DNA of 64,000 nucleotides from a bacterium (GTDB taxonomy: Bacteria; Bacillota; Clostridia; Oscillospirales; Acutalibacteraceae): contig JALFLK010000021.1 of assembly GCA_022774755.1 (NCBI GenBank), positions 124,001 through 188,000 of the forward strand, written 5' to 3'. The notes beneath the pieces were generated by a model. That model did no database searches and had not been told where the DNA came from. It saw nothing but the letters and a program-made list of their open reading frames with translations. This document shows positions 46,182 through 57,232 of the stretch, in pieces. The position numbers were made by a program, and so were the translations under genes. Within the stretch, counting starts at the first letter, position 1. Every line of letters begins with the position of its first letter.

Positions 46182-47462
46182 ATGAGTTTAAAAACATCAA
46201 AAAAATTAGAAGATGCAAACAAGTTTGAATTAGAAGTCAGTGTTGACGGCGATACATTTAATAAAGCCGTAAACAAGGTTTACAAAAAACAAGTTAAGAA
46301 TATAAATATACCCGGCTTCAGAAAAGGAAAAGCTCCGAAGCATATTATTGAGAAAATGTACGGAAAAGAAGTTTTCTATGATGACGCTATGCAGGACTGC
46401 TATCCCGACGCTTTGTATGACGCCGCTAAGGAAGCAGAGGTAAAAATTGTTGCAGTTGACAGCTTGGAAGCAATAGAAGCAGGCGATGACGGATTTACAT
46501 TTAAGGCAGTTATCGTTGTTGAGCCGGAAGTTGAAATCAAGGATTACAAGGGAATTGAAGTAGAAAAGAAATCTACCGAGGTTACCGATGAGCTTATAAA
46601 TGACGAGATTGAAAAGGTTAGAGAAAGAAACAGCAGAATGGTTACTGTTGAGGATCGTGCCGCACAGGACGGAGATATTGCAGTAATTGATTTTGAGGGA
46701 TTTGTTGACGGCGAAGCTTTTGAAGGCGGAAAGGCTGAAAACTTTAACCTTAAGCTGGGCTCTGGTCAGTTTATTCCGGGCTTTGAAGAGCAGATTATCG
46801 GTCACAACACAGATGAAGAATTTACAATAAATGTTACTTTCCCAGAGGATTATCAGGCTGAGGATCTCCAGGGCAAAGAATCTGAATTTAAGATTAAACT
46901 CCACGAGATTAAAACAAAAGAGCTTCCTGAGGTTGACGATGAGTTTGTAAAAGATGTCAGCGAAAAAGAGACTCTTGATGAATACAAGGAAGAATTATCC
47001 GAGCAGATTAAAAAGCGTCTTGAAACAGAGGCTGACAACGATGTTGACGATCAGCTTATTGAAAAGCTTATTGAGAATATGGAAGGCGAAATTCCCGAGG
47101 CTATGTACGACAATCAGATAAATGATATGCTCAGAGAATTTGATATGCGTTTGCGTTCACAGGGTATGGATATGAATACATATCTTAAATATACCGGAAT
47201 GGACATTGACGCCGTTAAGACAATGTACAAGCCCGAAGCAGAAAAACGTGTAAAGCTCAGACTTATTCTTGAAGCTATTGCCAGAAAAGAAGCTTTTGAA
47301 GCTACCGAAAAAGACATCGAAGATGAATACAACAAGCTTGCAGAAGCATATAAAATGGATATTGATAAGGTTAAGAAGGCTGTTTCCGAAGAGGGACTTG
47401 CTGAAGACATTAAGGTTGATAAGGCAATGAAGTATGTAAGGGACAACGCTTCTATAAAATAA
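46182..47462 (+). CDS. tig: Trigger factor
   Basis: Ribosome-bound chaperone with peptidyl-prolyl isomerase activity. The ribosome-docking signature [11 protein letters not shown] lies near 45-55; the FKBP-type domain is about 160-245 ([32 protein letters not shown]); the rest forms the helical arms. 426 aa is typical. Strong CGGAGGA Shine-Dalgarno. It heads tig-clpP-clpX-lon, a conserved proteostasis series. Confidence 0.97.
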   Translation: MSLKTSKKLEDANKFELEVSVDGDTFNKAVNKVYKKQVKNINIPGFRKGKAPKHIIEKMYGKEVFYDDAMQDCYPDALYDAAKEAEVKIVAVDSLEAIEAGDDGFTFKAVIVVEPEVEIKDYKGIEVEKKSTEVTDELINDEIEKVRERNSRMVTVEDRAAQDGDIAVIDFEGFVDGEAFEGGKAENFNLKLGSGQFIPGFEEQIIGHNTDEEFTINVTFPEDYQAEDLQGKESEFKIKLHEIKTKELPEVDDEFVKDVSEKETLDEYKEELSEQIKKRLETEADNDVDDQLIEKLIENMEGEIPEAMYDNQINDMLREFDMRLRSQGMDMNTYLKYTGMDIDAVKTMYKPEAEKRVKLRLILEAIARKEAFEATEKDIEDEYNKLAEAYKMDIDKVKKAVSEEGLAEDIKVDKAMKYVRDNASIK

Positions 47463-47523
47463 TTTATTGAATATCAATCTTTTATTTGCCAATGATTATA
47501 TTATATTTGAAAGGATGATTGTA

Positions 47524-48105
47524 ATGGCATTGGTACCTTATGTCGTTGAACAAACCAACAGAGGCGAACGCTCATACGACATTTATTCAAGACTTCTTGA
47601 AGACAGAATTATTATGCTTACAGAAGAAGTTAACAACGCCAGCGCAAGTGTAGTAGTTGCGCAGCTTTTATACCTTGAGGGACAGGATCCTACAAAGGAC
47701 ATCAGTCTTTACATTAACAGCCCCGGCGGTTCTGTTACCGACGGTTTTGCGATTTATGATACAATGCAGTACATCAAATGCGATGTTTCAACAATTTGTA
47801 TGGGTATGGCAGCAAGTATGGGCGCATTTTTGTTAGCGGCAGGCACCAAGGGCAAACGCCTTGCACTGCCAAACAGCGACATTATGATTCACCAGCCCAG
47901 CGGTGGCGCACAGGGTCAGGCGACTGATATGGAAATTCATACAAGACATATTTTGCAGACCAAACAGCGTCTGAACGAAATTTTGGCGTCAAACACAGGT
48001 CAGCCTATTGATGTTATCGCAAGGGATACTAACCGTGATAACTTTATGACTGCACAGCAGGCATTGGAGTACGGTTTGATTGATAAGGTTATCGAAAAAA
48101 GATAA
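47524..48105 (+). CDS. clpP: ATP-dependent Clp protease proteolytic subunit
   Basis: Serine protease barrel working with ClpX. The triad is visible: S98 in [10 protein letters not shown]123 in IMIHQPSGG and D172 in TNRDNF. 193 aa from ATG 47524 with GAAAGGATG upstream; an in-frame ATG at 47467 would add 19 residues and lacks a site. [25 protein letters not shown] (read in parts) is the standard N-terminus. Confidence 0.97.
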   Translation: MALVPYVVEQTNRGERSYDIYSRLLEDRIIMLTEEVNNASASVVVAQLLYLEGQDPTKDISLYINSPGGSVTDGFAIYDTMQYIKCDVSTICMGMAASMGAFLLAAGTKGKRLALPNSDIMIHQPSGGAQGQATDMEIHTRHILQTKQRLNEILASNTGQPIDVIARDTNRDNFMTAQQALEYGLIDKVIEKR

Positions 48106-48118
48106 GTGAGGTATGAAT

Positions 48119-49432
48119 ATGCCCGGTAAAAGCAAAGACAACAATCTGTATTGCTCCTTCTGCGGCAAACCCCAGGAGCTGACAGGCAGGCTCATTGCAG
48201 GTCGTGATGCGTATATTTGCGACCAGTGCGTGGAGCTTTGTATGAGTATTCTCGAAGAAAATGATTTTCTTGATGACCCTCATGAAGAAGCCGAAAGACG
48301 TGAAAGGCCTGTTGATGTACCGTCGTTACTTAAACCAAAGGAAATCAAGGATATTCTTGACCAGTATGTTGTAGGTCAGGAAGAAGCTAAAAAAACATTA
48401 AGCGTTGCTGTATATAACCATTACAAGCGTGTATTTAACAATGACGATGACGTGGATTTTGCAAAGAGCAATGTCTTGCTTCTCGGTCCGACCGGCGTGG
48501 GAAAAACCCTGCTGGCTCAAACCTTGGCAAAGGCATTGGACGTTCCTTTTGCAATAGCTGACGCTACCACCCTTACTGAGGCCGGATATGTGGGAGAAGA
48601 TGTTGAAAATATTTTGCTTAAGTTGATTCAAAATGCAGATTTTGATATAAAAAAAGCAGAAAAGGGCATTATTTATATTGATGAAATTGATAAAATATCA
48701 AGAAAGTCCGAGAATCCTTCAATAACCCGTGATGTAAGCGGTGAGGGCGTACAGCAAGCACTGCTGAAGATAGTTGAAGGAACTGTTGCCAATGTTCCTC
48801 CTCAGGGGGGCAGAAAACACCCTCAGCAGGAATTCTTGCAGATAAACACCAAGAACATTCTGTTTATTTGCGGCGGCGCATTTGACGGTCTTGAAAAAAT
48901 TGTTGAAAAGCGCAAAGGCAAATCTTCTCTCGGCTTTGAGGCTGAAGTTAAGGCTAAGAAACAGCTTGATGAAACAGATTGGATGTCAGAAGTTGACGCA
49001 CACGATTTAGTAAAGTTCGGACTTATTCCCGAGCTTGTGGGCAGACTTCCGGTTATTACCGCATTAAAGGGTCTTGATATAGATGCATTGGTAAAAATCC
49101 TTACTGAGCCGAAAAATTCCATTATCAAGCAATATAAAAAGCTGTTCGCATTTGACGATACTGAGCTTGTTTTTGATGAGTCTGCGCTTAAAGCAATCGC
49201 CAAAAAGGCACAGCAGCAGCACACGGGAGCCAGAGGTCTCCGTGGAATTCTTGAAGAAACACTAAATGACCTTATGTTTGAAGCACCTTCAGACACATCA
49301 ATTAAAAAGATAATAATCAACGGCGATGTTATAGAAAAAGGCTCTGAACCCCAGATTGTCAGAGATGAAAGCATTAAGCCGATAAAGATGAGTCTGAAGC
49401 AAAAGGGTTCAAACAAAAATACCGCATCATAA
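48119..49432 (+). CDS. clpX: ATP-dependent Clp protease ATP-binding subunit ClpX
   Basis: AAA+ unfoldase feeding ClpP. N-terminal zinc domain (C12, C15, C34, C37), Walker [14 protein letters not shown] near 122, Walker [11 protein letters not shown], pore-type and sensor blocks, and [22 protein letters not shown] 48119 is chosen because GTGAGG lies 7 nt upstream; ATG 48113 is too close. 437 aa. Confidence 0.97.
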   Translation: MPGKSKDNNLYCSFCGKPQELTGRLIAGRDAYICDQCVELCMSILEENDFLDDPHEEAERRERPVDVPSLLKPKEIKDILDQYVVGQEEAKKTLSVAVYNHYKRVFNNDDDVDFAKSNVLLLGPTGVGKTLLAQTLAKALDVPFAIADATTLTEAGYVGEDVENILLKLIQNADFDIKKAEKGIIYIDEIDKISRKSENPSITRDVSGEGVQQALLKIVEGTVANVPPQGGRKHPQQEFLQINTKNILFICGGAFDGLEKIVEKRKGKSSLGFEAEVKAKKQLDETDWMSEVDAHDLVKFGLIPELVGRLPVITALKGLDIDALVKILTEPKNSIIKQYKKLFAFDDTELVFDESALKAIAKKAQQQHTGARGLRGILEETLNDLMFEAPSDTSIKKIIINGDVIEKGSEPQIVRDESIKPIKMSLKQKGSNKNTAS

Positions 49433-49440
49433 TTATTTAA

Positions 49441-49482
49441 TAGCTGTATCTTTGCCTTTGTTGATACAGCTATTCGTATTTT
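49441..49482 (+). terminator. Terminator between clpX and lon
   Basis: TAGCTGTATC (49441-49450) pairs with GATACAGCTA (49463-49472), tail TTCGTATTTT. Confidence 0.8.
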
Positions 49483-49493
49483 AAGGAATAGCT

Positions 49494-51902
49494 ATGGATA
49501 TAAAATATAACACAACATATAAATTGCCTGTTTTGCCGTTGAGGGGTGTTGTTATTTTTCCGAAAACATTACTTAATTTTGATGTTGTCAGGAAAAAATC
49601 AATCGAATCAATTAAAGAGGCAATGAGAGGAAATCAGCTTGTTTTTATTTCTTCGCAAAGAGACCCTTCAAACAAAAATCCGTTGATAAGCGACTTGTAC
49701 TCTATGGGAATTGTCGCAAAAATTGTGCAGGTGCTTAAACAACCTGATGAAATCACAAGGGTTGTTGTTGAAGGTATATGCAGGGCTGAAATAGTTGCTT
49801 ATCCAGACGACAACGGCGTAATGACTGCCGAAGTTCATACCTGCTGTGACCCTGACAAAGAGGAAATGGGCGCCAAAACCGTTGCCTTAATGCGCTCTGT
49901 TAAGGAAGAGTTCGAGCAGTATATACATATTGTGCCAAAGGTTCCGTCGGATGTGATTTTTAAGGTTGCAATGTGCAAAAACGGCGGAGAATTGTGCGAT
50001 TATATAGCCGGAAACACAATGCTTGATTATCAAATCAAACAGAATGTTTTGGAGCTTGAGGATGTGGAGGAACGCCTTGAATATTTGCTCAAAACCCTCG
50101 ACGAAGAAATCCAGGTATTAGGCATACAATCCGAAATCTGCGAAAAGGCAAAAAGTAATATCGATGAAAACCAGCGTAAGTATTTTTTGCGTGAACAGCT
50201 TAACATAATCGAAGAAGAGTTAGGTGAGGATGAGAGTCCTTTTGATGAGGCTGAATCTTATGCTGAACAGATTGAGAATCTTCACTTGCCCGAAGAATCA
50301 GAGGAATATCTTATTAAAGAGTGTAAAAAAATGGCAAAAATGCCTTTTGGCTCTCAGGAGGCAAGCGTAATACGGTCTTATCTTGACACGGTTTTGGAGC
50401 TTCCCTGGAATGTTTATACCAATGATTCCATTGACTTGGAGAAAATTCGTTCAACGCTGGATAAAAACCATTACGGCCTTGACAAGGTGAAAAAGAGAAT
50501 AATTGAACAGCTTGCTGTTAAAAAGATGAATCCCGAGGCTAAGGGACAGATAATTTGTCTTGTAGGCCCTCCCGGAGTTGGAAAGACATCTATTGCACAG
50601 TCTGTCGCTTCTGCAATTAACCGAAAATCGGCACGAATCGCTTTAGGCGGCGTTAAGGATGAGGCAGAAATCCGAGGTCACAGAAAAACCTATCTGGGTT
50701 CAATGCCCGGAAGAATTATTAAGGCAATTATCCAGGCAGGGAGCTGTAATCCCGTGCTGATTTTAGATGAGATTGACAAGCTGTCAAATGATTACAAGGG
50801 TGATCCCACATCCGCTTTACTTGAAGTTTTAGACGGCGAACAAAATAATAAGTTCTGTGATCACTACCTAGAAATTCCGTTTGATTTATCAAACGTTTTA
50901 TTTATAACAACCGCCAACGATTTATCGTCAGTTCCTACTCCGCTTATTGACAGAATGGAAGTTATCTCCTTAGACTCTTATACAAGAGAAGAGAAGTTTA
51001 ATATTGCAAAGAAACACCTGATTCCAAAGCAATATTCTCAATGCGGAATCAACTCTAAAATCGTTAAGTTTTCAAAGATCGGTATTTACTCCATTATTGA
51101 TTATTACACAAACGAGGCAGGCGTTCGTAACCTCGAGAGGACAATAGCCACGGTTATGCGTAAATGTATAGTAAATTATATTGATAATGTGTATGATTCT
51201 GTAACCGTTACATCCAAAAATATTGAAGAATATTTGGGGCCGAAGAAGTACATTGATGAAAAACTGCCAAAGACAAATCAAATCGGCGCCGTAAACGGAC
51301 TTGCATGGACAAGTGTGGGAGGTACGCTTCTTCCCATTGAGGTTGCAGTTATGCCCGGAACAGGAAAAATCGAGCTAACGGGCTCTTTAGGCGACGTTAT
51401 GAAAGAATCTGCAAAAACAGCAATTAGCTGTATCAGGAGTAAATCAAAGCTTTTAAAAGTTGACAGCGACTTCTATAAAAACTGCGATATACACATTCAC
51501 GCTCCTGAGGGCGCAGTCCCTAAAGACGGACCGTCGGCAGGGATTACAATGGCTACCGCAATCTATTCTGCGCTTTCTTCAAAGCCTGTCAAACGAGATA
51601 TTGCCATGACAGGGGAGATTACACTTCGGGGTAATGTTCTTCCCATAGGTGGCTTAAAAGAAAAGAGTATGGCGGCTTATAAAGCCGGAGCAAAAACTGT
51701 CATAATTCCCGAGGGAAATTTTAGGGACATATCTGAATTTGACGATGTTATTAAGTCGAACATTCAGTTTATTCCTGTCAGCAGAATTGAGCAGGTTTTT
51801 GATTATGCGTTTGTCCCGTCTGAAAAAACTGATAAAGTCAGCGTTGATGACAAGGTGTTAAACGCAGAACGCCATTTACATACCAAACCCCTTAGGCTGT
51901 GA
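49494..51902 (+). CDS. lon: ATP-dependent protease Lon
   Basis: AAA+ serine protease that degrades damaged and regulatory proteins. N-terminal LON domain ([21 protein letters not shown]), Walker [10 protein letters not shown] from 358, Walker [11 protein letters not shown], and the catalytic dyad S681 in KDGPSAG and K724 in GGLKEKS. 802 aa. AAGGAATAG Shine-Dalgarno. No obvious promoter between the terminator and lon, so read-through from clpX may count. Confidence 0.97.
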   Translation: MDIKYNTTYKLPVLPLRGVVIFPKTLLNFDVVRKKSIESIKEAMRGNQLVFISSQRDPSNKNPLISDLYSMGIVAKIVQVLKQPDEITRVVVEGICRAEIVAYPDDNGVMTAEVHTCCDPDKEEMGAKTVALMRSVKEEFEQYIHIVPKVPSDVIFKVAMCKNGGELCDYIAGNTMLDYQIKQNVLELEDVEERLEYLLKTLDEEIQVLGIQSEICEKAKSNIDENQRKYFLREQLNIIEEELGEDESPFDEAESYAEQIENLHLPEESEEYLIKECKKMAKMPFGSQEASVIRSYLDTVLELPWNVYTNDSIDLEKIRSTLDKNHYGLDKVKKRIIEQLAVKKMNPEAKGQIICLVGPPGVGKTSIAQSVASAINRKSARIALGGVKDEAEIRGHRKTYLGSMPGRIIKAIIQAGSCNPVLILDEIDKLSNDYKGDPTSALLEVLDGEQNNKFCDHYLEIPFDLSNVLFITTANDLSSVPTPLIDRMEVISLDSYTREEKFNIAKKHLIPKQYSQCGINSKIVKFSKIGIYSIIDYYTNEAGVRNLERTIATVMRKCIVNYIDNVYDSVTVTSKNIEEYLGPKKYIDEKLPKTNQIGAVNGLAWTSVGGTLLPIEVAVMPGTGKIELTGSLGDVMKESAKTAISCIRSKSKLLKVDSDFYKNCDIHIHAPEGAVPKDGPSAGITMATAIYSALSSKPVKRDIAMTGEITLRGNVLPIGGLKEKSMAAYKAGAKTVIIPEGNFRDISEFDDVIKSNIQFIPVSRIEQVFDYAFVPSEKTDKVSVDDKVLNAERHLHTKPLRL

Positions 51903-51911
51903 GGAATAGAT

Positions 51912-52496
51912 ATGAATTTTAATGAAGTTAGCTTTGAATTTGCCGCAGGAGATGTTTCTCAACTGCCTGAGAGCAGTTTGCCGGAGGTTGTTTTTTCCGG
52001 TAAATCTAACGTAGGAAAATCTTCTCTGATAAATAAGCTTGTTCAGCGCAAATCTCTTGCAAGAGTAAGTGCGACGCCGGGAAAAACAGCAACTATCAAT
52101 TTTTTTCGGCTTAACGAATTCCGTCTTGTGGATTTTCCTGGTTATGGCTATGCAAAAGTTTCAAAGGGCGAGAAACGAAGATGGGCTGACTTGGTTGAGG
52201 GTTACTTTAATCAGCAAAGAAATGTACGGCTTATTATACAGATTATTGATATTCGCCATGCGCCGTCTAAAGACGACCTTCAGATGCTTGAATATCTCAG
52301 CCATTTTCAATTTCCTTTTGCAGTAGTATTAACTAAATTGGACAAGCTGAACAAATCAAAAGCAAAGGAACAAATAGAATATTTTAATACTTTATTATCC
52401 AAGTATGAGGATATAAAAATAATCCCTTTTTCGTCAGTAACAGGAGAGGGAACAGGGGAAATACGGAAAACCATTGAGGAATATCTTGAATCTTAA
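51912..52496 (+). CDS. yihA: Ribosome biogenesis GTPase YsxC (EngB)
   Basis: TRAFAC GTPase needed for 50S assembly. G1 GKSNVGKSSLINKL near 30-43, G2 region TPGKTATINFFRL, G3 DFPGYGYAKVSK, G4 TKLDKL and G5 FSSVTGEG. 194 aa. It directly follows lon (9 bp), as in Bacillus. The next gene, lysA, follows after 30 bp. Confidence 0.96.
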   Translation: MNFNEVSFEFAAGDVSQLPESSLPEVVFSGKSNVGKSSLINKLVQRKSLARVSATPGKTATINFFRLNEFRLVDFPGYGYAKVSKGEKRRWADLVEGYFNQQRNVRLIIQIIDIRHAPSKDDLQMLEYLSHFQFPFAVVLTKLDKLNKSKAKEQIEYFNTLLSKYEDIKIIPFSSVTGEGTGEIRKTIEEYLES

Positions 52497-52526
52497 TTGA
52501 ATCTTAATAAGGAAAAGGTGGGTAAA

Positions 52527-53825
52527 ATGTTCACAAACGATTGTTTAAATGTTAATGAGTCGGGTCATCTTACTATAGGGGGCTGTGACGCCACAGAGCT
52601 TGCGGCGCAGTACGGCACTCCCTTGTATGTACTGGATGAAAATGTTATAAGAAATACTTGCAGAGCGTATGTTAATTCTTTTAAGAAGTACTATGACGGC
52701 AACGGTATGCCTATGTACGCAAGCAAAGCGTTATCTTGTATGGAGCTTTGCAGAATTATGGATGAAGAGGGACTGGGACTTGATGTTGTTTCCGGCGGAG
52801 AGCTTTACACAGCGCTTAAGGCAGGTTTTCCGCCCGAAAACATACATTTCCACGGAAATAACAAGACTGACGAAGAGCTTGTTATGGCGTTAAAACACAA
52901 TGTGGGGAAGATAGTTGTTGATAATTTGGAGGAATTGGAAAGGCTTAATTCCTTTGCAGAAAAGCTGGATAAGGTAGCTCCTATTTCTTTCAGAATTAAG
53001 CCCGGTGTTGACGCACATACACACAGTTTTATCAGAACCGGTCAGATAGATTCAAAGTTTGGTTTTGCTCTTGAAACCGGCGAGGCGTATAATGCTGTTA
53101 AAAAAGCAATTTCATACGAAAATGTATGCCTCAAGGAGTTGCACTGCCATATTGGTTCTCAGATATTTGACATTCAGCCTTTTGTTACTGCTGCAGAAAT
53201 TATGATGGACTTTATCGGCAAGATTAAGAACGAATTGGGTGTTGTTATTTCTCAGCTTAACTTAGGCGGAGGATTCGGAATTATGTATGTTGATACCGAC
53301 ACACCGGTTCCTTACGAAAATTATATGGAAAAGGTTTCAATAGCAGTTAAAGCTAAGGCAGAAGAGTATTCAATTCCTGTTCCGTTTATTTTTATTGAGC
53401 CGGGTCGTTCTATTGTCGGTGAGGCAGGAATTACACTCTACAAAGCAGGTGCCGTTAAAAATATACCTAATGTGAGGACTTATGTTTCTGTTGACGGCGG
53501 AATGACCGATAATATCAGATATGCACTTTATCAGTCAGATTATACCGTTGTTAATGCGTCAAAGGCAAACCAAAAGCCTGAGATGACTGTTACTATTGCA
53601 GGCAAATGCTGTGAAAGCGGAGATTTAATTCAGGAAAATGTTAAAATAGCTAATACTGTTGCCGGGGATATTATTGCAGTTTTATCAACAGGCGCATATA
53701 ATTACTCAATGGCGTCAAATTACAACCGTATTCCAAGACCTGAGATTGTGATGATCAAGGACGGAAAGCCCCGTGTAATTGTTAAGAGAGAAACTTACGA
53801 CGACATTATAAGAAACGACATATGA
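52527..53825 (+). CDS. lysA: Diaminopimelate decarboxylase
   Basis: PLP enzyme that converts meso-diaminopimelate to lysine, the last step of the pathway. K67 in YASKALSCME binds PLP; HFHGNNKTDEELVMAL, ELHCHIGSQIFD, LNLGGGFGI, EPGRSIVGEAG and CCESGD(L)I are family blocks. ATG 52527 with AAGGTGGG is preferred to the TTG at 52497. 432 aa. No lysine riboswitch precedes it. Confidence 0.95.
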   Translation: MFTNDCLNVNESGHLTIGGCDATELAAQYGTPLYVLDENVIRNTCRAYVNSFKKYYDGNGMPMYASKALSCMELCRIMDEEGLGLDVVSGGELYTALKAGFPPENIHFHGNNKTDEELVMALKHNVGKIVVDNLEELERLNSFAEKLDKVAPISFRIKPGVDAHTHSFIRTGQIDSKFGFALETGEAYNAVKKAISYENVCLKELHCHIGSQIFDIQPFVTAAEIMMDFIGKIKNELGVVISQLNLGGGFGIMYVDTDTPVPYENYMEKVSIAVKAKAEEYSIPVPFIFIEPGRSIVGEAGITLYKAGAVKNIPNVRTYVSVDGGMTDNIRYALYQSDYTVVNASKANQKPEMTVTIAGKCCESGDLIQENVKIANTVAGDIIAVLSTGAYNYSMASNYNRIPRPEIVMIKDGKPRVIVKRETYDDIIRNDI

Positions 53826-53870
53826 TGTCAGATTCTGTTAATTATGATTTTATACTGATACTAATAAACA

Positions 53871-53906
53871 AAAGCGGTTTTGCAAGGATGTGAAACCGCA
53901 TTTTTT
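53871..53906 (+). terminator. Terminator after lysA, head of repeat copy 1
   Basis: GCGGTTT (53874-53880) pairs with AAACCGC (53893-53899), then TTTTTT (53901-53906). The T-tract is also the first part of the dispersed repeat. Confidence 0.88.
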
Positions 53907-53996
53907 ATGTTATAGGAAATTGCTAGGCTGTGCTCGGGCATAAAAGGCTGTTTTCAGCAAAAGCTGTCTGCACGGATTGCGTGTCGAGGTACTCGA
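53901..53996 (+). repeat. Dispersed intergenic repeat, copy 1
   Basis: 96-bp element matching the reverse complement of 62055-62150 at 81 of 96 positions with no gaps (counted by hand). Best conserved parts are CTCGGGCATAAA, CTGTCTG and GTCGAGGTACTCGA, the last a short palindrome. It starts in the T-tract of the lysA terminator and ends just before a second T-tract. No coding frame of note. Confidence 0.88.
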
Positions 53997-54003
53997 CTTT
54001 TTT
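53982..54003 (+). terminator. Second terminator-like palindrome in repeat copy 1
   Basis: GTCGAG (53983-53988) - GTA - CTCGAC (53992-53997 region) followed by TTTTTT. The stem is short (6 bp) with a 3-nt loop, so function is uncertain. Confidence 0.45.
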
Positions 54004-54038
54004 ATGGACCTGAAGAAAAATTGTACATATGGCAAAGG

Positions 54039-54067
54039 TTGACAAAAGTTCATTTAACTGTTATTAT
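54039..54067 (+). promoter_or_regulatory. Sigma-A-type promoter of citrate synthase gene
   Basis: Perfect TTGACA (54039-54044), 17-bp spacer, TATTAT (54062-54067), 32 bp before the start codon. Confidence 0.83.
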
Positions 54068-54098
54068 ATTTAGAATAATACAGTAGGAGAGAATTATT

Positions 54099-55463
54099 AT
54101 GGATAAAGAATATATAAAGTCACATATTGACGCATATACACAAAATTACGGAGAGGCAGTTAAGGAAGCAAAAATACCGCCTGAGCTTTTTAAGCAATAC
54201 GGCGTAAAAAGGGGCTTGCGTGATCTTGACGGCGATGGAGTTCTTACCGGTCTTACAAATATTTCGCTGATTCAGTCTAAAAAAGAAGTTGACGGTAAAA
54301 TGGTTCCCTGTGAGGGAAAACTGCTTTACAGGGGATACAACATCAACGACCTTGTTGAGGGGTTTACAGTAAACAATTACTATGGTTTTGAAGAAGTAAC
54401 ATTCCTGCTTTTGTTCGGAAAGCTTCCGTCAAAAAAGGAGCTTGAAGATTTCAAGGAAATTTTAAATATTTTCAGAAAGCTTCCGACCAATTTCACAAGA
54501 GATGTTATTATGAAGGCTCCCAGCAAAGATATAATGAATTCTATGACTAAGAGCGTTCTTACGTTGGCTTCCTATGATGACAATGTTTCTGACTTGTCTG
54601 TTGATAATGTGCTGAGGCAGTGTCTTCAGCTTATCAGCGTATTTCCGATGCTTGCGGTTTACGGATATCACGCCTATAATCACTATGTTTGTGACAACAG
54701 CTTTTATATTCATTTTCCTGATGAAAACCTTTCTACGGCAGAGAATATTCTGAGAATGCTGCGTCCCGATACGAAGTATTCGGAGCTTGAGGCTAAGGTT
54801 TTGGATATTGCTTTGGTGCTTCATATGGAACACGGCGGCGGAAACAACTCCACTTTCACCACAAGAGTTGTAAGTTCATCCGGTTCGGATACTTATTCCG
54901 TAATTGCGGCCGCTTTATCATCGCTGAAAGGTCCCAAGCACGGCGGTGCAAATATTAAAGTAGTAGAAATGATGAAGAATATCAAAGAAAATATCAAAGA
55001 TATCCGTGATAACGATGAAATTAAGGCATACCTTGAAAAAATTGTTGACAAGCAGGCTTTTGATAAGAGCGGACTTATTTACGGAATGGGACACGCTGTG
55101 TATTCGATTTCTGACCCAAGAGCGCAGATTTTTAAGGGTTTTGTAGAAAAACTTGCCTTTGATAAAAACAGGGAAGACGACTATGCGCTGTACTCCGCTG
55201 TTGCAGCTCTTGCACCGCAGGTAATAGGGGAGAAACGCCATATTTACAAAGGCGTTAGTGCAAATGTTGATTTTTACAGCGGTTTTGTTTACAGTATGCT
55301 TGATATTCCTCTGGAGCTTTACACCTGCATTTTCGCAATGGCGAGGGTTGTGGGATGGAGCGCCCACAGGCTTGAGGAAATAGTGAATATGGATAAAATC
55401 ATCAGACCGGCATACAAGAGCCTTGTAACAGAAAAAGAATATGATTCAATAAACGACAGATAA
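54099..55463 (+). CDS. gltA: Citrate/2-methylcitrate synthase
   Basis: Condenses oxaloacetate with acetyl-CoA (or propionyl-CoA). Catalytic residues are visible: H245 in HMEHGGGNNST, H281 in GPKHGGAN and D391 in NVDFYSG; FYSGFVYSMLDIP and ARVVGWSAH follow. 454 aa is longer than the common bacterial type because of an N-terminal extension (about 1-50, with VKRGLRDLDGDGVLTGLT), typical of one clostridial subgroup. Single gene with its own promoter and terminator; in an anaerobe it likely feeds glutamate synthesis (inference). Confidence 0.92.
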   Translation: MDKEYIKSHIDAYTQNYGEAVKEAKIPPELFKQYGVKRGLRDLDGDGVLTGLTNISLIQSKKEVDGKMVPCEGKLLYRGYNINDLVEGFTVNNYYGFEEVTFLLLFGKLPSKKELEDFKEILNIFRKLPTNFTRDVIMKAPSKDIMNSMTKSVLTLASYDDNVSDLSVDNVLRQCLQLISVFPMLAVYGYHAYNHYVCDNSFYIHFPDENLSTAENILRMLRPDTKYSELEAKVLDIALVLHMEHGGGNNSTFTTRVVSSSGSDTYSVIAAALSSLKGPKHGGANIKVVEMMKNIKENIKDIRDNDEIKAYLEKIVDKQAFDKSGLIYGMGHAVYSISDPRAQIFKGFVEKLAFDKNREDDYALYSAVAALAPQVIGEKRHIYKGVSANVDFYSGFVYSMLDIPLELYTCIFAMARVVGWSAHRLEEIVNMDKIIRPAYKSLVTEKEYDSINDR

Positions 55464-55491
55464 TTTAAAATTTAAAATGTGAATCACCGAG

Positions 55492-55530
55492 AAAAGCATG
55501 GACATTGCAAAAAGTCCATGCTTTTATTTT
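55492..55530 (+). terminator. Terminator between convergent gltA and recombinase genes
   Basis: AAAAGCATGGAC (55492-55503) pairs perfectly with GTCCATGCTTTT (55514-55525), then ATTTT. The A and T flanks make it usable from both strands. Confidence 0.9.
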
Positions 55531-55542
55531 GCCTGATTAAAT

Positions 55543-56526
55543 TTATTTTGTGGATTTCTTAATGTGAGCAAGAGGATTTTTTTCTGCCGCCTGCTCCATT
55601 TGTTTGTTTGAAAGATGCGTATAAATTTCGGTTGTTCCTAAATTTTCATGTCCTAAAATTTCTTTCAAAACCCTAATATCAACACCGCCTTGCTGATACA
55701 TTAAGGTTGCGGCAGTGTGTCTTAATTTATGGCAGGAATAACCCTGAGAATCAAGCCCGATTTTTTGCAAATACTTATAAACAATCGCCTGCACGGTTTT
55801 TGGACTGATTCTGTTAAGATTTCGGCTGATAAAAAGTGCGTTTTTATCTTTAACTCCGTCAACAGGGCGGACTTTTTTATAGTCGTTTATTGCGCTTACA
55901 CACGCTTCGTTGAGATATACAATTCTTTCCTTGTTGCCTTTGCCGAGAACACGCATTGTATTATCGGAGCGTATATCTGAAAAATTCAATCCCACAAGTT
56001 CTGACAGTCTGAGCCCGCAATTAAGAAAAAGTGTAAGAATACAATAATCCCGTTCTTTATACTTTCCGTCAACAGCATTAAGCAGCTCAATAGATTGTTC
56101 AAGAGTAAGATATTTAGGCATAGATTTTTTCTTTTTAGGCGATTCCAGTTCCTTGGTAGGGTCAGTATCAATCAAATGCTTCTTAACTGTAATGTAGCCA
56201 AAAAAACCCCTCAAGCTTGAGGATTTTCTTGCTCTTGTAGCGTTGTTATTGCCACGCTCACGCAATGCAAAATTCATAAATTCATAAATATCAGCAAGCG
56301 TTACAGATTTAATGAGATTTAAATCAACATCTTCAATAGGTATTGTAGAATAAGGGACATCATCAGAAATCAAACCACGCTTGACTTTAATAAATCTGAA
56401 AAAAGTTCGTAAATCGGAAAAGTATTCGTCAATGGTCTTGATTGATTTGCCTTTTACTGTTTGCATATAGGTTAGATAATCTTTAATTATCGGGGGAGCT
56501 TGTTCAATAAAATCAAAATTCTTCAT
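55543..56526 (-). CDS. Xer-type tyrosine recombinase
   Basis: Tyrosine recombinase that cuts and rejoins DNA via a 3'-phosphotyrosine. N-terminal SAM-like DNA-binding domain (about 10-115), catalytic domain with R173 in GLRLSEL, Lys in GKGNKER, H266 and R269 in HKLRHTAATL, H293 in LGHENLGTTEIYTH and Y302: the full active-site set. 327 aa from ATG 56526 (AAGGCG upstream; a GTG at 56535 is less likely). It could be the housekeeping XerC/D that resolves chromosome dimers or a domesticated integrase; no dif-like site was identified. Confidence 0.9.
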   Translation of the reverse strand: MKNFDFIEQAPPIIKDYLTYMQTVKGKSIKTIDEYFSDLRTFFRFIKVKRGLISDDVPYSTIPIEDVDLNLIKSVTLADIYEFMNFALRERGNNNATRARKSSSLRGFFGYITVKKHLIDTDPTKELESPKKKKSMPKYLTLEQSIELLNAVDGKYKERDYCILTLFLNCGLRLSELVGLNFSDIRSDNTMRVLGKGNKERIVYLNEACVSAINDYKKVRPVDGVKDKNALFISRNLNRISPKTVQAIVYKYLQKIGLDSQGYSCHKLRHTAATLMYQQGGVDIRVLKEILGHENLGTTEIYTHLSNKQMEQAAEKNPLAHIKKSTK

Positions 56527-57138
56527 AAATACCACGCCTTAACTGTTTTTAGATAAATTGTATTTGTCACTAATTCAAGTTACAAATACTACATTATAGT
56601 AATTATATCATAAAAAAGCAGGGGCTATATTCCTATTGAGAAAATTATATAAAATTAAAATTTTGTATAATTCGGGTGGGTAGTAAATAATGGATTTTAG
56701 AAGATGGATTACGAAAACACGGTAATACGGTAATAGATGACGGAAGTCCGGCAAATGCAAAGTAATCATAAAATGAAGATGATTATACTTATTTTTACTC
56801 AACTATCAGAAATTATTATTGCCGTGTTTCAAGAATTTTGTTCAGTGAATTTAACAAATAATTATCTGAATGTATTTATATATATTCACTTGTAATTTTA
56901 ATAAGTTGTCTAAATTAAAATAACAATATAATTATCGCAAAACTTATTAAGGGCGTAAAACTATTTTTATAAGGTTATTGTATAAAGTTAAGTTAGTATA
57001 TGATAATTCCAGCTAGATCTAATAAAAGTTTAGTTTCATAAAATTTATTGCGTAAAAAACCTAATATAAGGGCTTTACTAATAATTATCCGTATTGGGTG
57101 TACTTTTCGTGTTCTTTCTGTTTATTGCTTTTCAACAT

Positions 57139-57232
57139 ACTATTAACATTAAAAAATTTTGTATAATTCATTTTTGTGTTTTCCACATAGAGTCAACATA
57201 ACAATTAGGTGCATTTGCAACTATTAACATTA
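57139..57232 (+). promoter_or_regulatory. Two 13-bp direct repeats, candidate XRE operator
   Basis: ACTATTAACATTA occurs at 57139-57151 and again at 57220-57232, 81 bp apart. The second copy fills the spacer between the -35 and -10 boxes of the XRE gene, a place where a repressor would block RNA polymerase. Autoregulation is inferred. Confidence 0.5.

Noticed and set aside
46230-46904. 224-codon open frame on the minus strand inside tig
   Set aside because: Antisense shadow of a strongly conserved gene; Phe/Leu/Asn-rich with no family motif and no ribosome-binding site.
48823-49416. 197-codon minus-strand frame inside clpX
   Set aside because: Ser/Phe-rich antisense shadow of clpX without a start signal.
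52497-52526. Lysine riboswitch before lysA
   Set aside because: engB ends directly before lysA; there is no room for an L-box.
56608-56802. 64-codon minus-strand frame in the AT-rich desert
   Set aside because: No Shine-Dalgarno, no family resemblance and composition expected for random AT-rich DNA.
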